Source of the DNA: Flavobacteriales bacterium UBA7612
Lineage (GTDB): Bacteria; Bacteroidota; Bacteroidia; Flavobacteriales; Weeksellaceae
Length of the DNA: 64,000 nt
Direction: 5' to 3'
Assembly: GCA_002484335.1 (NCBI GenBank)
Contig: DLJQ01000005.1
Coordinates: 20,906-84,905 of the forward strand
Numbering within the stretch: position 1 is the stretch's first letter; every line of letters starts with the position of its first letter. The position numbers and the translations under genes are program-made. The notes under the pieces were generated by a model. The model saw nothing but the letters and a program-made list of their open reading frames with translations, ran no database searches and had not been told where the DNA came from. Below, in pieces: positions 53,837-63,731 of the stretch.

Positions 53837-55194
53837 TGGGAAAAAAATTACTATTAAAAAATATAGATGTCCCAGGTATTCGTCACTATAAAGCTTATCA
53901 CAAAAATGGAGGTTATTCAAGTGCGGAAAAAGCACTTAAAATGACGACAGATGAAATCTTAGAAGAAGTAAAAGCTTCAGGTTTACGTGGGCGTGGAGGT
54001 GCTGGATTTCCAACAGGAATGAAATGGAGCTTTTTGGCAAAACCAGAAGGTGTTCCAAGACACTTGGTTGTAAATGCAGACGAATCAGAACCTGGTACAT
54101 TTAAAGATAGATTTTTGATGGAGTATATTCCTCATTTATTAGTAGAAGGAATTTTAATTTCATCTTATTGCCTTGGATCAAATACATCATTTATTTATAT
54201 CCGTGGAGAATATGCTTGGGTTGCAGAAATTTTAGAAGAAGCAATCGATGAAGCAAAAGAAGCAGGATGGTTAGGTAAAAATATTCAAGGCTCAGGTTTT
54301 GATTTAGAAATTTATGTACAACGTGGTGGTGGAGCTTATATCTGTGGAGAAGAAACAGCATTATTAGAATCATTAGAAGGTAAACGTGGTAATCCTCGTT
54401 TAAAACCTCCTTTCCCTGCTGTTAAAGGATTATGGGGAAGACCTACTGTGGTAAATAATGTAGAAACAATTTCTGCCATAGTTCCTATTATAGATATTAC
54501 AGGAGCAGAATATGCAAAAATTGGAGTAGGACGTTCTACAGGTACAAAATTAATATCTGCTTGTGGTAATATCAATAAACCTGGTGTTTATGAAATAGAC
54601 ATGACAATTACTGTTGAAGAATTTATTTATTCTGACGAATATTGTGGTGGAATAGCAAATGGAAAGCGATTAAAAGCCTGTATTCCTGGTGGAAGTTCAG
54701 TTCCTATTGTTCCAGCAAATTTATTATTGAAAACAGCAGAAGGTAAGCCTCGTTATATGAATTATGAAAGTTTATCTGAAGGAGGTTTTCAAACAGGAAC
54801 AATGATGGGATCTGGAGGATTTATTGTTTTAGATGAAGATCAAGATGTAGTTTATCATACATATACTTTAGCTCGTTTTTATCGACACGAATCGTGTGGA
54901 CAATGTTCTCCTTGTCGAGAAGGTACAGGTTGGATGGAAAAAATCTTGAAAAGAATTGATCAAGGCAAAGGAAAAATGTCTGATATCGAATTGTTATGGG
55001 ATGTTCAACGAAAAATTGAAGGAAATACAATTTGTCCATTAGGTGATGCAGCGGCCTGGCCTGTTGCGGCAGCAATTCGTCATTTTCGAGATGAATTTGA
55101 ATGGCATATAAACAATCCCGAAGAATGTTTAACTCGTAATTATGGTTTAGCTCATTATGCTGATCCTATCGAAATAAATGAACCAGTAAACTAA
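53836..55194 (+). CDS. nuoF: NADH-quinone oxidoreductase subunit F
   Basis: This 452-residue subunit binds NADH, FMN and cluster N3. GLRGRGGAGFPTGMKW (about residues 50-65) and RGGGAYICGEETALLESLEG (about 164-183) are the nucleotide-binding loops. ESCGQCSPCREGTGWM (about 355) and NTICPLGDAAAWPV give the four cluster cysteines. Length is typical. Confidence 0.96.
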   Translation: MGKKLLLKNIDVPGIRHYKAYHKNGGYSSAEKALKMTTDEILEEVKASGLRGRGGAGFPTGMKWSFLAKPEGVPRHLVVNADESEPGTFKDRFLMEYIPHLLVEGILISSYCLGSNTSFIYIRGEYAWVAEILEEAIDEAKEAGWLGKNIQGSGFDLEIYVQRGGGAYICGEETALLESLEGKRGNPRLKPPFPAVKGLWGRPTVVNNVETISAIVPIIDITGAEYAKIGVGRSTGTKLISACGNINKPGVYEIDMTITVEEFIYSDEYCGGIANGKRLKACIPGGSSVPIVPANLLLKTAEGKPRYMNYESLSEGGFQTGTMMGSGGFIVLDEDQDVVYHTYTLARFYRHESCGQCSPCREGTGWMEKILKRIDQGKGKMSDIELLWDVQRKIEGNTICPLGDAAAWPVAAAIRHFRDEFEWHINNPEECLTRNYGLAHYADPIEINEPVN

Positions 55195-55201
55195 TACGAA
55201 G

Positions 55202-56284
55202 ATGGCAGAAGAAACACCATTATTTAAAGTTACTATCGACAACGAAACGATTGAAGTACCAGCAGGAACAACAATCCTTCAAGCCGCTCGTATGCTTGGT
55301 AAAGAAATAGCACCTCCAGCGATGTGTTATTATAGTAAATTAGAAAATACAGGAGGAAATTGCAGAACTTGTTTGGTTGAAGTGTCAAAAGGTAGTGAAG
55401 CTGATCCTCGTCCAATGCCAAAATTAGTACCTTCATGCCGTACAACAGTTATGGATGGAATGGTTGTGGGTAATAAAACATCAGAAAGAACATTAGAAGC
55501 TCGTAAAGGTATAGTTGAATTATTATTAATTAATCATCCTTTAGATTGTCCTGTTTGTGATCAGGCTGGAGAATGTAAATTACAAGATTTAAGCTATGAA
55601 CATGGAGCAGAAGCTACGCGATATGAATTTGATCGAAGAACTTTTCCAAAAGAAGACTTAGGTCCAAATATTCAGTTGAATATGAATCGATGCATTCTAT
55701 GTTATCGATGTGTAAAAACAGCTGATCAAATTACTGGATGTCGTGAACATGGAGTAATGAATCGTGGAGATCACGCTGAAATATCTACACATATTCATAA
55801 ATCTTTAGACAATGAATTTATAGGAAATATTATTGATGTTTGTCCAGTTGGTGCATTAACAGATAAAACGTTTCGTTTTAAAAATCGTGTTTGGTTTTTA
55901 AAACCAGTAGATGCACATCGTGATTGTCCTACTTGTTCAGGTAAAGCTCAACTTTGGTTTAGAGGGGATGAGGTATTTCGTGTAACTGCTCGTAAAGATG
56001 AGTTTAATGAAGTAAAAGATTGGATTTGTAACGAATGTCGTTTCGAGAAGAAAGATATCAATGATTGGATTTTAGATAAACCATCAGATGTTTCTAAACA
56101 TTCTGTTATTCGTCAAGGTCATTATTTTGAAAATAAAATAGAACCTAAGGAAACTCTTCCTAAAGTAATAAAAAGAGATCCTAAAATTTTATTGGATATT
56201 CATTCTGTTTCACAAGTCAATGAACCCAATAGAGATCTTTCTAAAATAGAAGGACCAGCAACGAGTAATAATTTTAAAGATTAA
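55202..56284 (+). CDS. nuoG: NADH-quinone oxidoreductase subunit G, short form
   Basis: This 360-residue subunit has the 2Fe-2S domain (MCYYSKLENTGGNCRTC with SCRT), the His-Cys cluster motif HPLDCPVCDQAGECKLQD, and the 4Fe-4S motif CILCYRCVK with DVCPVGAL. A CPTCSGK...CNECR segment near residues 240-280 resembles the start of the molybdopterin-oxidoreductase domain, but the protein stops soon after. E. coli NuoG is 908 residues, so the large C-terminal domain is missing. Short NuoG is usual in this phylum to my knowledge. No frameshift or remnant follows, as nuoH begins 21 bases later. Confidence 0.9.
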   Translation: MAEETPLFKVTIDNETIEVPAGTTILQAARMLGKEIAPPAMCYYSKLENTGGNCRTCLVEVSKGSEADPRPMPKLVPSCRTTVMDGMVVGNKTSERTLEARKGIVELLLINHPLDCPVCDQAGECKLQDLSYEHGAEATRYEFDRRTFPKEDLGPNIQLNMNRCILCYRCVKTADQITGCREHGVMNRGDHAEISTHIHKSLDNEFIGNIIDVCPVGALTDKTFRFKNRVWFLKPVDAHRDCPTCSGKAQLWFRGDEVFRVTARKDEFNEVKDWICNECRFEKKDINDWILDKPSDVSKHSVIRQGHYFENKIEPKETLPKVIKRDPKILLDIHSVSQVNEPNRDLSKIEGPATSNNFKD

Positions 56285-56305
56285 TCATACCTAAATTAAT
56301 TAAAA

Positions 56306-57355
56306 ATGAGAGAACAATTTATTGCTGATGCATTAGAAAAGTTAGCTTTAGTAGGTATAATGATTGCTTTTGCTTTGGTTATTGCGATGTATGCTACTTG
56401 GGCTGAACGAAAAGTTGCAGCTTTTTTACAAGATCGTATTGGTCCGAATAGAGCGGGTATCTTTGGATTATTACAACCACTTGCAGATGGTTTAAAATTA
56501 TTTTCTAAAGAGGAAATTATTCCAAAAGATTCTAATAAATTCTTATTTATTCTAGGGCCTTCATTAGCTATGTTAGTAGCTTGTATGACGGGTGCTGTTA
56601 TTCCTTGGTCTACAGCATTTCAGTTTGGAGATAGAATTGTAGTTCCACAAATAGCTGATATAAATATTGGATTCTTGTATATCCTAGCTGTACTAAGTAT
56701 TGGTGTCTATGGAATTATGATAGGTTCTTGGGCTTCCAATAATAAATATTCTTTGATGGGAGGATTGCGTGCTGCATCACAGATGATTTCGTACGAACTA
56801 CCAATGGGGATAGTGTTGATTACGATTTTAATGTTTACAGGGTCTTTGAAATTAAGTGATATAGTTCATTATCAACAAGAACATGCATGGTTTGTCGTTT
56901 TACAACCTTTAGGGTTTATTATCTTTTTGGTTTGTTCGTTTGCAGAAACGAATCGTACTCCTTTTGATTTAGCTGAAGCTGAAAATGAATTGATAGGTGG
57001 TTATCATTCAGAATATTCTTCAATGAAAATGGGATTTTACTTATTTGCGGAATACATAAATATCTTTATTAGTTCTGTTGTTATATCAACTTTATATTTC
57101 GGAGGATATGACATTCCATTTGTTAACGATGCAAAATTAGTAGAGTCAATAGGAATGAATGGTGTTGCTATTCTAAATTTCATATCATTATTTGCTAAGG
57201 CATGTTTTTTTATTTTCTTTTATATGTGGGTACGCTGGACGATTCCGCGTTTCAGATATGATCAATTGATGAATTTAGGATGGAAAAAATTATTGCCTCT
57301 GGCGTTAATAAATATGCTATTAACGGGATTAGTGATTTTATTATTAGAAAAGTAG
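56306..57355 (+). CDS. nuoH: NADH-quinone oxidoreductase subunit H
   Basis: This 349-residue subunit has eight or nine membrane spans and forms part of the quinone channel. ERKVAAFLQDRIGPNRAG (about residues 34-51), LADGLKLFSKEE, FAETNRTPFDLAEAENELIGGYHSEYS and WVRWTIPRFRYDQLM are all signature segments. It is complete and of normal length. Confidence 0.96.
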   Translation: MREQFIADALEKLALVGIMIAFALVIAMYATWAERKVAAFLQDRIGPNRAGIFGLLQPLADGLKLFSKEEIIPKDSNKFLFILGPSLAMLVACMTGAVIPWSTAFQFGDRIVVPQIADINIGFLYILAVLSIGVYGIMIGSWASNNKYSLMGGLRAASQMISYELPMGIVLITILMFTGSLKLSDIVHYQQEHAWFVVLQPLGFIIFLVCSFAETNRTPFDLAEAENELIGGYHSEYSSMKMGFYLFAEYINIFISSVVISTLYFGGYDIPFVNDAKLVESIGMNGVAILNFISLFAKACFFIFFYMWVRWTIPRFRYDQLMNLGWKKLLPLALINMLLTGLVILLLEK

Positions 57356-57377
57356 AATCTCAAAATTATTAAAAATT

Positions 57378-57878
57378 ATGGAACCAATTACAAATAGAGC
57401 TAAACAAGTAGAGCGCAAACCAATAACATTTTTGGAAAGTATCTATTTTGTTGCTATTGCAAAAGGATTGATGATTACATTAAAACATTTCTTTTCTAAA
57501 AAAGCAACAATTAGCTATCCAGAAAAGCAAAGGCCATTTAGTCCAGTATTTAGAGGGTTACATGTTCTGAATAGAGATGAAGAAAATCGTGAAAATTGTA
57601 CAGCTTGTGGTTTATGTGCACTCGCTTGTCCAGCAGAAGCTATAACAATGGAAGCTGCAGAAAGGTTACCTGGAGAAGAAAATCTTTATCGTGAAGAAAA
57701 GTACGCTGCAAAATATGAAATAAATATGTTGAGATGTATTTTTTGTGGATTCTGTGAAGAAGCTTGTCCAAAAGATGCTGTTTATTTATCACAAACAGTT
57801 CCCCCTGCGAGTTTTGATCGTAAAAACTTTATCTATTCAAAACAAGATTTATTAATCCCGAAAAAAGCTATAAACTAA
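57378..57878 (+). CDS. nuoI: NADH-quinone oxidoreductase subunit I
   Basis: This 166-residue ferredoxin-like subunit binds clusters N6a and N6b. CTACGLCALACP (about residues 74-85) and CIFCGFCEEACP (about 120-131) supply two sets of four cysteines. It links the peripheral arm to NuoB. Its stop overlaps the nuoJ start (TAATG). Confidence 0.95.
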   Translation: MEPITNRAKQVERKPITFLESIYFVAIAKGLMITLKHFFSKKATISYPEKQRPFSPVFRGLHVLNRDEENRENCTACGLCALACPAEAITMEAAERLPGEENLYREEKYAAKYEINMLRCIFCGFCEEACPKDAVYLSQTVPPASFDRKNFIYSKQDLLIPKKAIN

Positions 57879-58396
57879 TGGAATTAACTTTAATTTTTTT
57901 TTACGTTTTATCGAGCTTAACGGTGTTAAGTGCGTTATTAATGGTGTTTAGTAAAAATCCTGTACATTCAATATTATACTTAATTATCACATTTTTCTGT
58001 ATTAGTGGTCATTATGTTTTACTAAATGCTCAATTTCTAGCGATTGTAAACATAATAGTTTATGCAGGTGCAATAATGGTATTATTCCTCTTTGTTGTGA
58101 TGTTGATGAATTTGAATAATGAAACGCTTTCTTTCGGGAAACCAACTAAATTATTAGCAGCTAGTCTAATTTCTTTATTATTCATTGTGCTTACAATAGG
58201 TATTTTCTCAAAAAATCAATCAGCGACTTCTACGGCAATAGAACCAATTACAGGAGAAATAGGTTTAATACATAATCTTGGGACTTTACTGTACTCAGAA
58301 TATGTTTTACCATTCGAATTAAGTAGCGTTCTATTCATTTCAGCAATGATAGGAGCTGTTATGTTATCAAAGAAAGATGAAGAAATATTGGATTAA
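57878..58396 (+). CDS. nuoJ: NADH-quinone oxidoreductase subunit J
   Basis: This 172-residue membrane subunit has about five spans. KNPVHSILYLIITF and IVNIIVYAGAIMVLFLFVVMLMNL (about residues 58-81) match the conserved core of NuoJ. It ends in a Lys-Asp-rich tail, KKDEEILD. It sits in the usual order between nuoI and nuoK. Confidence 0.93.
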   Translation: MELTLIFFYVLSSLTVLSALLMVFSKNPVHSILYLIITFFCISGHYVLLNAQFLAIVNIIVYAGAIMVLFLFVVMLMNLNNETLSFGKPTKLLAASLISLLFIVLTIGIFSKNQSATSTAIEPITGEIGLIHNLGTLLYSEYVLPFELSSVLFISAMIGAVMLSKKDEEILD

Positions 58397-58412
58397 ATAT
58401 AAAAAGTAAAAC

Positions 58413-58739
58413 ATGTTACCAATCAGTTATTATATTACTTTATCATTAATCCTATTTGGAATAGGAATGACAGGTGTTATGATTCGTCGTAATGCAATAG
58501 TTATTTTTATGTGTATAGAATTAATGTTAAACGCTGTGAATTTATTATTAGTGGCATTTTCTAAAATGCTTTATCATACAAATCCAGCCTTAGAAAAAGG
58601 AGCTGATGCACAGTTGTTAGTCTTCTTTATTATGATAGTAGCCGCAGCTGAAGTTGCAGTAGGTTTATCTGTAATAATATTGTTATTCCGCAAAGTACAT
58701 TCAGTAGATATCAATGTGTTAAATCGATTAAAAAGATAA
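58413..58739 (+). CDS. nuoK: NADH-quinone oxidoreductase subunit K
   Basis: This 108-residue MrpC-like subunit has three spans. The buried Glu in CIELMLNAVNLLLVAF (about residue 36) and the Glu in AAAEVAVGLSVIILLF (about 71) are the conserved proton-channel acids. Three bases separate it from nuoL. Confidence 0.94.
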   Translation: MLPISYYITLSLILFGIGMTGVMIRRNAIVIFMCIELMLNAVNLLLVAFSKMLYHTNPALEKGADAQLLVFFIMIVAAAEVAVGLSVIILLFRKVHSVDINVLNRLKR

Positions 58740-58742
58740 AGA

Positions 58743-60641
58743 ATGGAGAAATATATATGGTTAATTCCTTTGATTCCATTCATAGGATTTTTAATAAATG
58801 GATTAGGAAGAAATGTACTTTCAAAAAGCTTAGTTACTTTTATTGGTAGCGGAGCAGTCTTGTTTAGTTTTATTCTTTCAATTATGGTATTTGTATCTGT
58901 TCCTTCGGGAGCTACAGCTCAGCCATTAATTTTTAAGGCATTTGATATTATTAATATTCCAACATTGCAAGTACCTTTTGCATTTCAAATAGATGCTTTA
59001 ACAAGTTTATTCTTGTTAATTATTACTGGTGTTGGATTTTTAATTCATGTTTATAGTTCTGCTTATATGAGCGAGGACGAAGGTTTTGCTAAATTCTTTT
59101 CATACCTTAATCTTTTCATTTTTTTTATGTTAATTCTTGTAATGGGAAATAACTTTGTTATGATGTTCATAGGTTGGGAAGGAGTTGGATTATGTTCTTT
59201 CTTATTAATAGGATTTTGGTTTACAAACCCTGAATATATAAAAGCAGCAAAAAAAGCTTTTATCATGAACCGTATCGGTGATGTAGGCTTTTTATTAGCT
59301 ATGTTTTGGATTTTTAAAGAATTTGGAACATTAGAATATGTAAAAGTATTTCATCAATTAGCTATAGATCCAGCTGCATTTACAGGTTTTGTATTAACAG
59401 GAATTACATTATTGTTATTTTTAGCAGCAACAGGTAAATCAGCTCAATTACCATTATTCACATGGTTACCAGATGCAATGGCAGGACCAACTCCAGTATC
59501 TGCATTAATACATGCTGCGACAATGGTTACAGCAGGTATATTTATGATAACTCGTTGTAATATTCTTTTCACAGCAGCACCATTTACATTAGAAATTATA
59601 CAATATATAGGAATCGCAACAGCATTTGTAACAGCAACAATTGCAATGCAACAGAATGACATTAAAAAAGTTTTGGCTTATTCTACAGTATCTCAACTTG
59701 GATTAATGTTTGCTGCAATTGGTTCTGGTGCTTATATCGCTGCGGTTTTCCATGTAATGACTCATGCTTTTTTCAAAGCATTACTTTTCTTAGGTGCAGG
59801 TTCTGTTATTCATGGAATGCATCACGAACAGGATATGCGTAAAATGGGAGGATTAAAGAAATACATGAAAATTACTCATATAACTTTCTTAATAGGATGT
59901 TTAGCGATTTCTGGAATACCTGGTTTATCAGGTTTCTTTTCGAAAGATGAAATGTTACTAGGAATGTTTGTTTCTAATCCTATCGTTTATGGATTAGGTT
60001 TTATAGTTTCTGTAATGACGGCTTTCTATATGTTCCGCTTATATGCAATGACTTTTTTAGGAGATTTACGTGATAAACATGTTCATCCTCACGAAAGTCC
60101 AGCAGCTATGACAATTCCTTTAATTATTTTAGCATTTCTATCTGTTTTTGCAGGTTATGTTGGTATTCCAGAATTATTTGTAGAGAATGGGCATAAATTA
60201 CAAAACTTCCTTAGTGGAGTAGTGGTTATTGGTGAAGCACATCATATTGCTCATTCTACTGAATATTTAATGATGGGAGCTCTATTTGTTTGTGTTATTC
60301 TAGCTATTGCTTATGCAATAAAAAAATACACAGATTCAAAAGATGAAGAAGCAACTGGAATTGCAAAGTTCTTTGAAAATAAATGGTATATCGATGAATT
60401 ATATGATAAAGCAATCGTAAAACCTTTATTCGAATTAGGTTATGTTCTAAAGAAATATGTCGAGAAAGCTGGCTTAGCTGCTTTTGTTGTTGGTTTTGGA
60501 TCTGTATCTGGTAATACATCAAAAAATGTACGCCAATTACAAAACGGAAATGTAGGATTTTATATCATGCTTATGGTTATTGGACTTGTCGCTGGTATTT
60601 CAATCTTTTTTATAGGGTATTTAATTTCACAAAATAGTTAA
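58743..60641 (+). CDS. nuoL: NADH-quinone oxidoreductase subunit L
   Basis: This 632-residue antiporter-like subunit is the distal proton pump. GWEGVGLCSFLLIGFW (about residues 141-156) contains the key Glu. SAQLPLFTWLPDAMAGPTPVSALIHAATMVTAGIF (about 236-270) and YSTVSQLGLMFAA are the channel region with its Lys and His. The C-terminal lateral helix and its final span are present. It lies 2 bases before nuoM. Confidence 0.96.
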   Translation: MEKYIWLIPLIPFIGFLINGLGRNVLSKSLVTFIGSGAVLFSFILSIMVFVSVPSGATAQPLIFKAFDIINIPTLQVPFAFQIDALTSLFLLIITGVGFLIHVYSSAYMSEDEGFAKFFSYLNLFIFFMLILVMGNNFVMMFIGWEGVGLCSFLLIGFWFTNPEYIKAAKKAFIMNRIGDVGFLLAMFWIFKEFGTLEYVKVFHQLAIDPAAFTGFVLTGITLLLFLAATGKSAQLPLFTWLPDAMAGPTPVSALIHAATMVTAGIFMITRCNILFTAAPFTLEIIQYIGIATAFVTATIAMQQNDIKKVLAYSTVSQLGLMFAAIGSGAYIAAVFHVMTHAFFKALLFLGAGSVIHGMHHEQDMRKMGGLKKYMKITHITFLIGCLAISGIPGLSGFFSKDEMLLGMFVSNPIVYGLGFIVSVMTAFYMFRLYAMTFLGDLRDKHVHPHESPAAMTIPLIILAFLSVFAGYVGIPELFVENGHKLQNFLSGVVVIGEAHHIAHSTEYLMMGALFVCVILAIAYAIKKYTDSKDEEATGIAKFFENKWYIDELYDKAIVKPLFELGYVLKKYVEKAGLAAFVVGFGSVSGNTSKNVRQLQNGNVGFYIMLMVIGLVAGISIFFIGYLISQNS

Positions 60642-60643
60642 TA

Positions 60644-62062
60644 ATGCTTTTATCTTTATTTATCATTTTACCATTAATAGTAGGAGTTTTTATGCTATTA
60701 ATGAAAGGTCAAAAACCACAAAAATGGTTTGGTGCATTTGTCGCAGGAGCTTTAATTGCATTATTCTTTTCGATATCTTGTAAAGAAAGTGGACTAGAAA
60801 ATATTTATCAAACTCAGTGGTTTCATTTCAATAACATTAAAACTTATTTTGCTTTAAATGCTAGTGGATTAGGAGGTTTAATGTTAATATTATCAAATTT
60901 CACATATTTAGCATTATTCATTTATCTATCTACAACAAAACAAAAATATACGAATACATTCTACGGATTATTATTAATTACATTAGCTGGTTTAAACGGA
61001 GTTTTTCTAGCCCATGATTTAATTTTATTCTACTTTTTTTGGGAGTTAGTTTTAATTCCAGTTTATTTCTTAATTGGATTATTTGGATTAGGAAAAGATA
61101 AATTGAGAATTAATATGACATTCTTTCTGTATACTATTTTTGGTTCAATGTTTATGTTAGGAGGAATTGTTTATATCGGATTTTTCTTAAGACCTGTATC
61201 TTTTTTATTAGAAGATGTTCAGCAAGTTACAGCTGCAGCTTATTCAACAAATACTGCGTTAGCATTGTTGTTTTTAATAGCTTTTGTAATCAAAATTCCA
61301 ATTTTCCCATTCCATACATGGCAACCAACAATATATAAAACATCACCAACGCCATTAACAGTAGTATTATCTGCTCTTATGGCAAAAATGGGATTGTTTG
61401 CAATTGTAACGTGGTATTTAGGATTATTTCCAGAAATTTCTCACTTATTCAAATACATTATATATATAGCGATTATAGGATTAGTTTATGCTTCATTAAT
61501 TGCATTAAGCGCAAACAACGTGAAGAAAATTATTGCTTATAGCTCAATCGCGCATTTAGCTTTAATATTTGTTTCACTTTTTTCAGAATTATCAAATGGT
61601 ATTACGGGAGCATATTTTCAAATGTTTTCTCACGGATTAGTTGTTCTAGGATTATGGTTATGTGTAGATGTTATGGAAAAAAAATATCATTTAACAGATA
61701 TTAAATCAATTAGTGGTTTAGCTAAAGTAAATCCTACTTTATCTATTCTATTTATGATTTTTTGTTTAGCCAATGTAGCATTGCCTTTAACAAGTTCATT
61801 TGTTGGAGAGTTTATGATGCTTTCAGCATTATTTATATATAACCCTATAATTTGTGTTATAGCATGTTTAGGTGTTATCTTATCGGCAGTTTATACGTTG
61901 AGGTTATCAAGCGCATTACTTTTTGGAGAAGTAAAAAATATAAAACACAAAGATTTAAAGAAAAATAGTTTTGGACCTATTGCAGTTTTAGCTGTTCTAG
62001 CAATTATAATAATTGTTTTAGGAGTTTATCCAGCACCAATTTTTAATTTTTTAGCCCATTAA
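60644..62062 (+). CDS. nuoM: NADH-quinone oxidoreductase subunit M
   Basis: This 472-residue antiporter-like subunit has about 14 spans. FYFFWELVLIPVYFLIGLFG (about residues 129-148) holds the conserved Glu, and KIPIFPFHTWQPTIYKTSPTPLTVVLSALMAKMG (about 221-254) contains the channel Lys. YSSIAHLALIFVSL follows. The family is clear and the gene is in operon order. Confidence 0.95.
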   Translation: MLLSLFIILPLIVGVFMLLMKGQKPQKWFGAFVAGALIALFFSISCKESGLENIYQTQWFHFNNIKTYFALNASGLGGLMLILSNFTYLALFIYLSTTKQKYTNTFYGLLLITLAGLNGVFLAHDLILFYFFWELVLIPVYFLIGLFGLGKDKLRINMTFFLYTIFGSMFMLGGIVYIGFFLRPVSFLLEDVQQVTAAAYSTNTALALLFLIAFVIKIPIFPFHTWQPTIYKTSPTPLTVVLSALMAKMGLFAIVTWYLGLFPEISHLFKYIIYIAIIGLVYASLIALSANNVKKIIAYSSIAHLALIFVSLFSELSNGITGAYFQMFSHGLVVLGLWLCVDVMEKKYHLTDIKSISGLAKVNPTLSILFMIFCLANVALPLTSSFVGEFMMLSALFIYNPIICVIACLGVILSAVYTLRLSSALLFGEVKNIKHKDLKKNSFGPIAVLAVLAIIIIVLGVYPAPIFNFLAH

Positions 62063-62082
62063 TCATTTTGAAAAAATAGAAT

Positions 62083-63471
62083 ATGAATACTATTATTTTA
62101 TCAGCACTTTCAGGAGTTATTTTGATGTTCAGTGGATTTTTCATCAAAAATAATCGTGCATTAAATATTCTTTCTGTTATATTATTTTTCGGAATGATTA
62201 TAGGAGGGATTTTCGAACTCAGAGGATGTTCTATGTTTGCAGGACAATTTGATAATATGATTGAAAAATCACTTTATGGAGTTTCCTTTTTTATAGCTTT
62301 AGCAGCATTAGCTATTTTTTATCTATTAATTAATAAAGATGCATTTGTTAAAGTAGGAAAACATGTAGCAGAATATTATGCACTTATTTTCTTTTCTTTT
62401 GTTGGAATTGCAGTTTTAGCCCAATTTCATAATTTGGTTATGATGTTCTTGGGGATAGAACTTCTTTCAATTCCTATGTATATTATAGCAGGAACAAGCA
62501 AAACAAGTATTAAAAGTACAGAAGCCTCAGTAAAATATTTCTTGATGGGAGCTTTTTCTACAGGAATACTTTTATTAGGTATAGCATTTTTATATGGTTC
62601 AACAGGTTCATTCATGATGGATAAGTTAGTAAACTACATGAAAGATTTCGAAGCACTATATTATTTAGGTTGGTGTTTAATCATCTTCTCATTTTGTTTC
62701 AAAGTTTCTGCAGCACCATTTCATGCATGGACACCAGATGTATATGATGGTACGCCAACTGTTTTCACATCATTCATGTCTACAATTGTAAAAGGTGGAT
62801 CATTCTTAGGATTTATTTTAGTGCTAAGATCATTACCTGTAAACACTCAATATGGCTCATACTACCAATTATTATTAGCCTCAATTATTATTCTAACATT
62901 ATTTATAGGAAATTTTGGAGCAGTTACTCAGAAATCAGTAAAAAGAATGATGGCTTATTCGTCAATCGCACAAGCAGGATTTATGTTGTTTGCATTATTT
63001 TTTATAAACTCAGCATCCAAAGAAGCTTTATTGTTCTATACAATATCATATTCAATTGCTAATATTATAATATTTTATACAATCAATCAGTTTAAAAAGC
63101 CAACGTTTGAGAATTTTTCAGGTTTAGGAAAAGCAAATCCTATTTTAGCAGCATCTGTTACAATAGCCTTAATATCTCTTGCAGGTATTCCATTAACTGG
63201 AGGTTTTTTTGCAAAATTCATGGCATTAAGTATAGCAGGAGCAAACGATAAAAATTTATTTTTAATAGTAATTGCTTTAGTAATGGCAGTGCTTAGTATG
63301 TACTATTATTTCAAAGTAATCAATTATATCTATTTCAAAAAAGGAAAGAATAAAGTAAAAACACAAGATGGTTTAACAAATTTCTTACTTATTTTAGGAA
63401 TGATAATTCTTATAGTTATGGGAATTTTCCCAGGAATTTTATCATCATTTCTACAAACACCAATGTGGTAA
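62083..63471 (+). CDS. nuoN: NADH-quinone oxidoreductase subunit N
   Basis: This 462-residue antiporter-like subunit ends the operon. FLGIELLSIPMYIIAGTSKTSIKSTEASVKYFLMGAFSTGI (about residues 122-162), KVSAAPFHAWTPDVYDGTPT (about 207-226) and YSSIAQAGFMLFAL are diagnostic. A terminator lies 21 bases after its stop. All 14 complex I genes are therefore present and apparently intact. Confidence 0.95.
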   Translation: MNTIILSALSGVILMFSGFFIKNNRALNILSVILFFGMIIGGIFELRGCSMFAGQFDNMIEKSLYGVSFFIALAALAIFYLLINKDAFVKVGKHVAEYYALIFFSFVGIAVLAQFHNLVMMFLGIELLSIPMYIIAGTSKTSIKSTEASVKYFLMGAFSTGILLLGIAFLYGSTGSFMMDKLVNYMKDFEALYYLGWCLIIFSFCFKVSAAPFHAWTPDVYDGTPTVFTSFMSTIVKGGSFLGFILVLRSLPVNTQYGSYYQLLLASIIILTLFIGNFGAVTQKSVKRMMAYSSIAQAGFMLFALFFINSASKEALLFYTISYSIANIIIFYTINQFKKPTFENFSGLGKANPILAASVTIALISLAGIPLTGGFFAKFMALSIAGANDKNLFLIVIALVMAVLSMYYYFKVINYIYFKKGKNKVKTQDGLTNFLLILGMIILIVMGIFPGILSSFLQTPMW

Positions 63472-63492
63472 TTCATTAATAATATACCTATC

Positions 63493-63527
63493 AAAAGCTC
63501 TTATCAATTTTTATAAGAGCTTTTTTT
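63493..63527 (+). terminator. Terminator of the nuo operon
   Basis: AAAAGCTCTTAT (63493-63504) pairs with ATAAGAGCTTTT (63513-63524) across an 8-base loop, followed by further T. Confidence 0.9.
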
Positions 63528-63731
63528 ATAAATAAATTTTATATTTTTTTGGGTTGAATCGTAACCTTTCAGTTTACTTTCTCACGAGTCGATATCTCAA
63601 AGTAGCTAGCAACATCAACTTTTCAAGGTAGCTGTTACTCGCTAATTATGACATGGCTTAACACAATTAGTATGGAGAACAACCATTTTTTTCCAGTGTT
63701 TAAGTGTTTCAGTTATTAAGTTAGGTATATC
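63528..63731. other. Non-coding DNA after nuoN
   Basis: No gene, hairpin or known RNA is visible here. The stretch is less A+T-rich than its surroundings at 63570-63690 (for example CTCACGAGTCGATATC and GTAGCTGTTACTCGC) and ends in TTTAAGTGTTTCAGTTATTAAG, which recurs in part near 63925. Confidence 0.4.
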
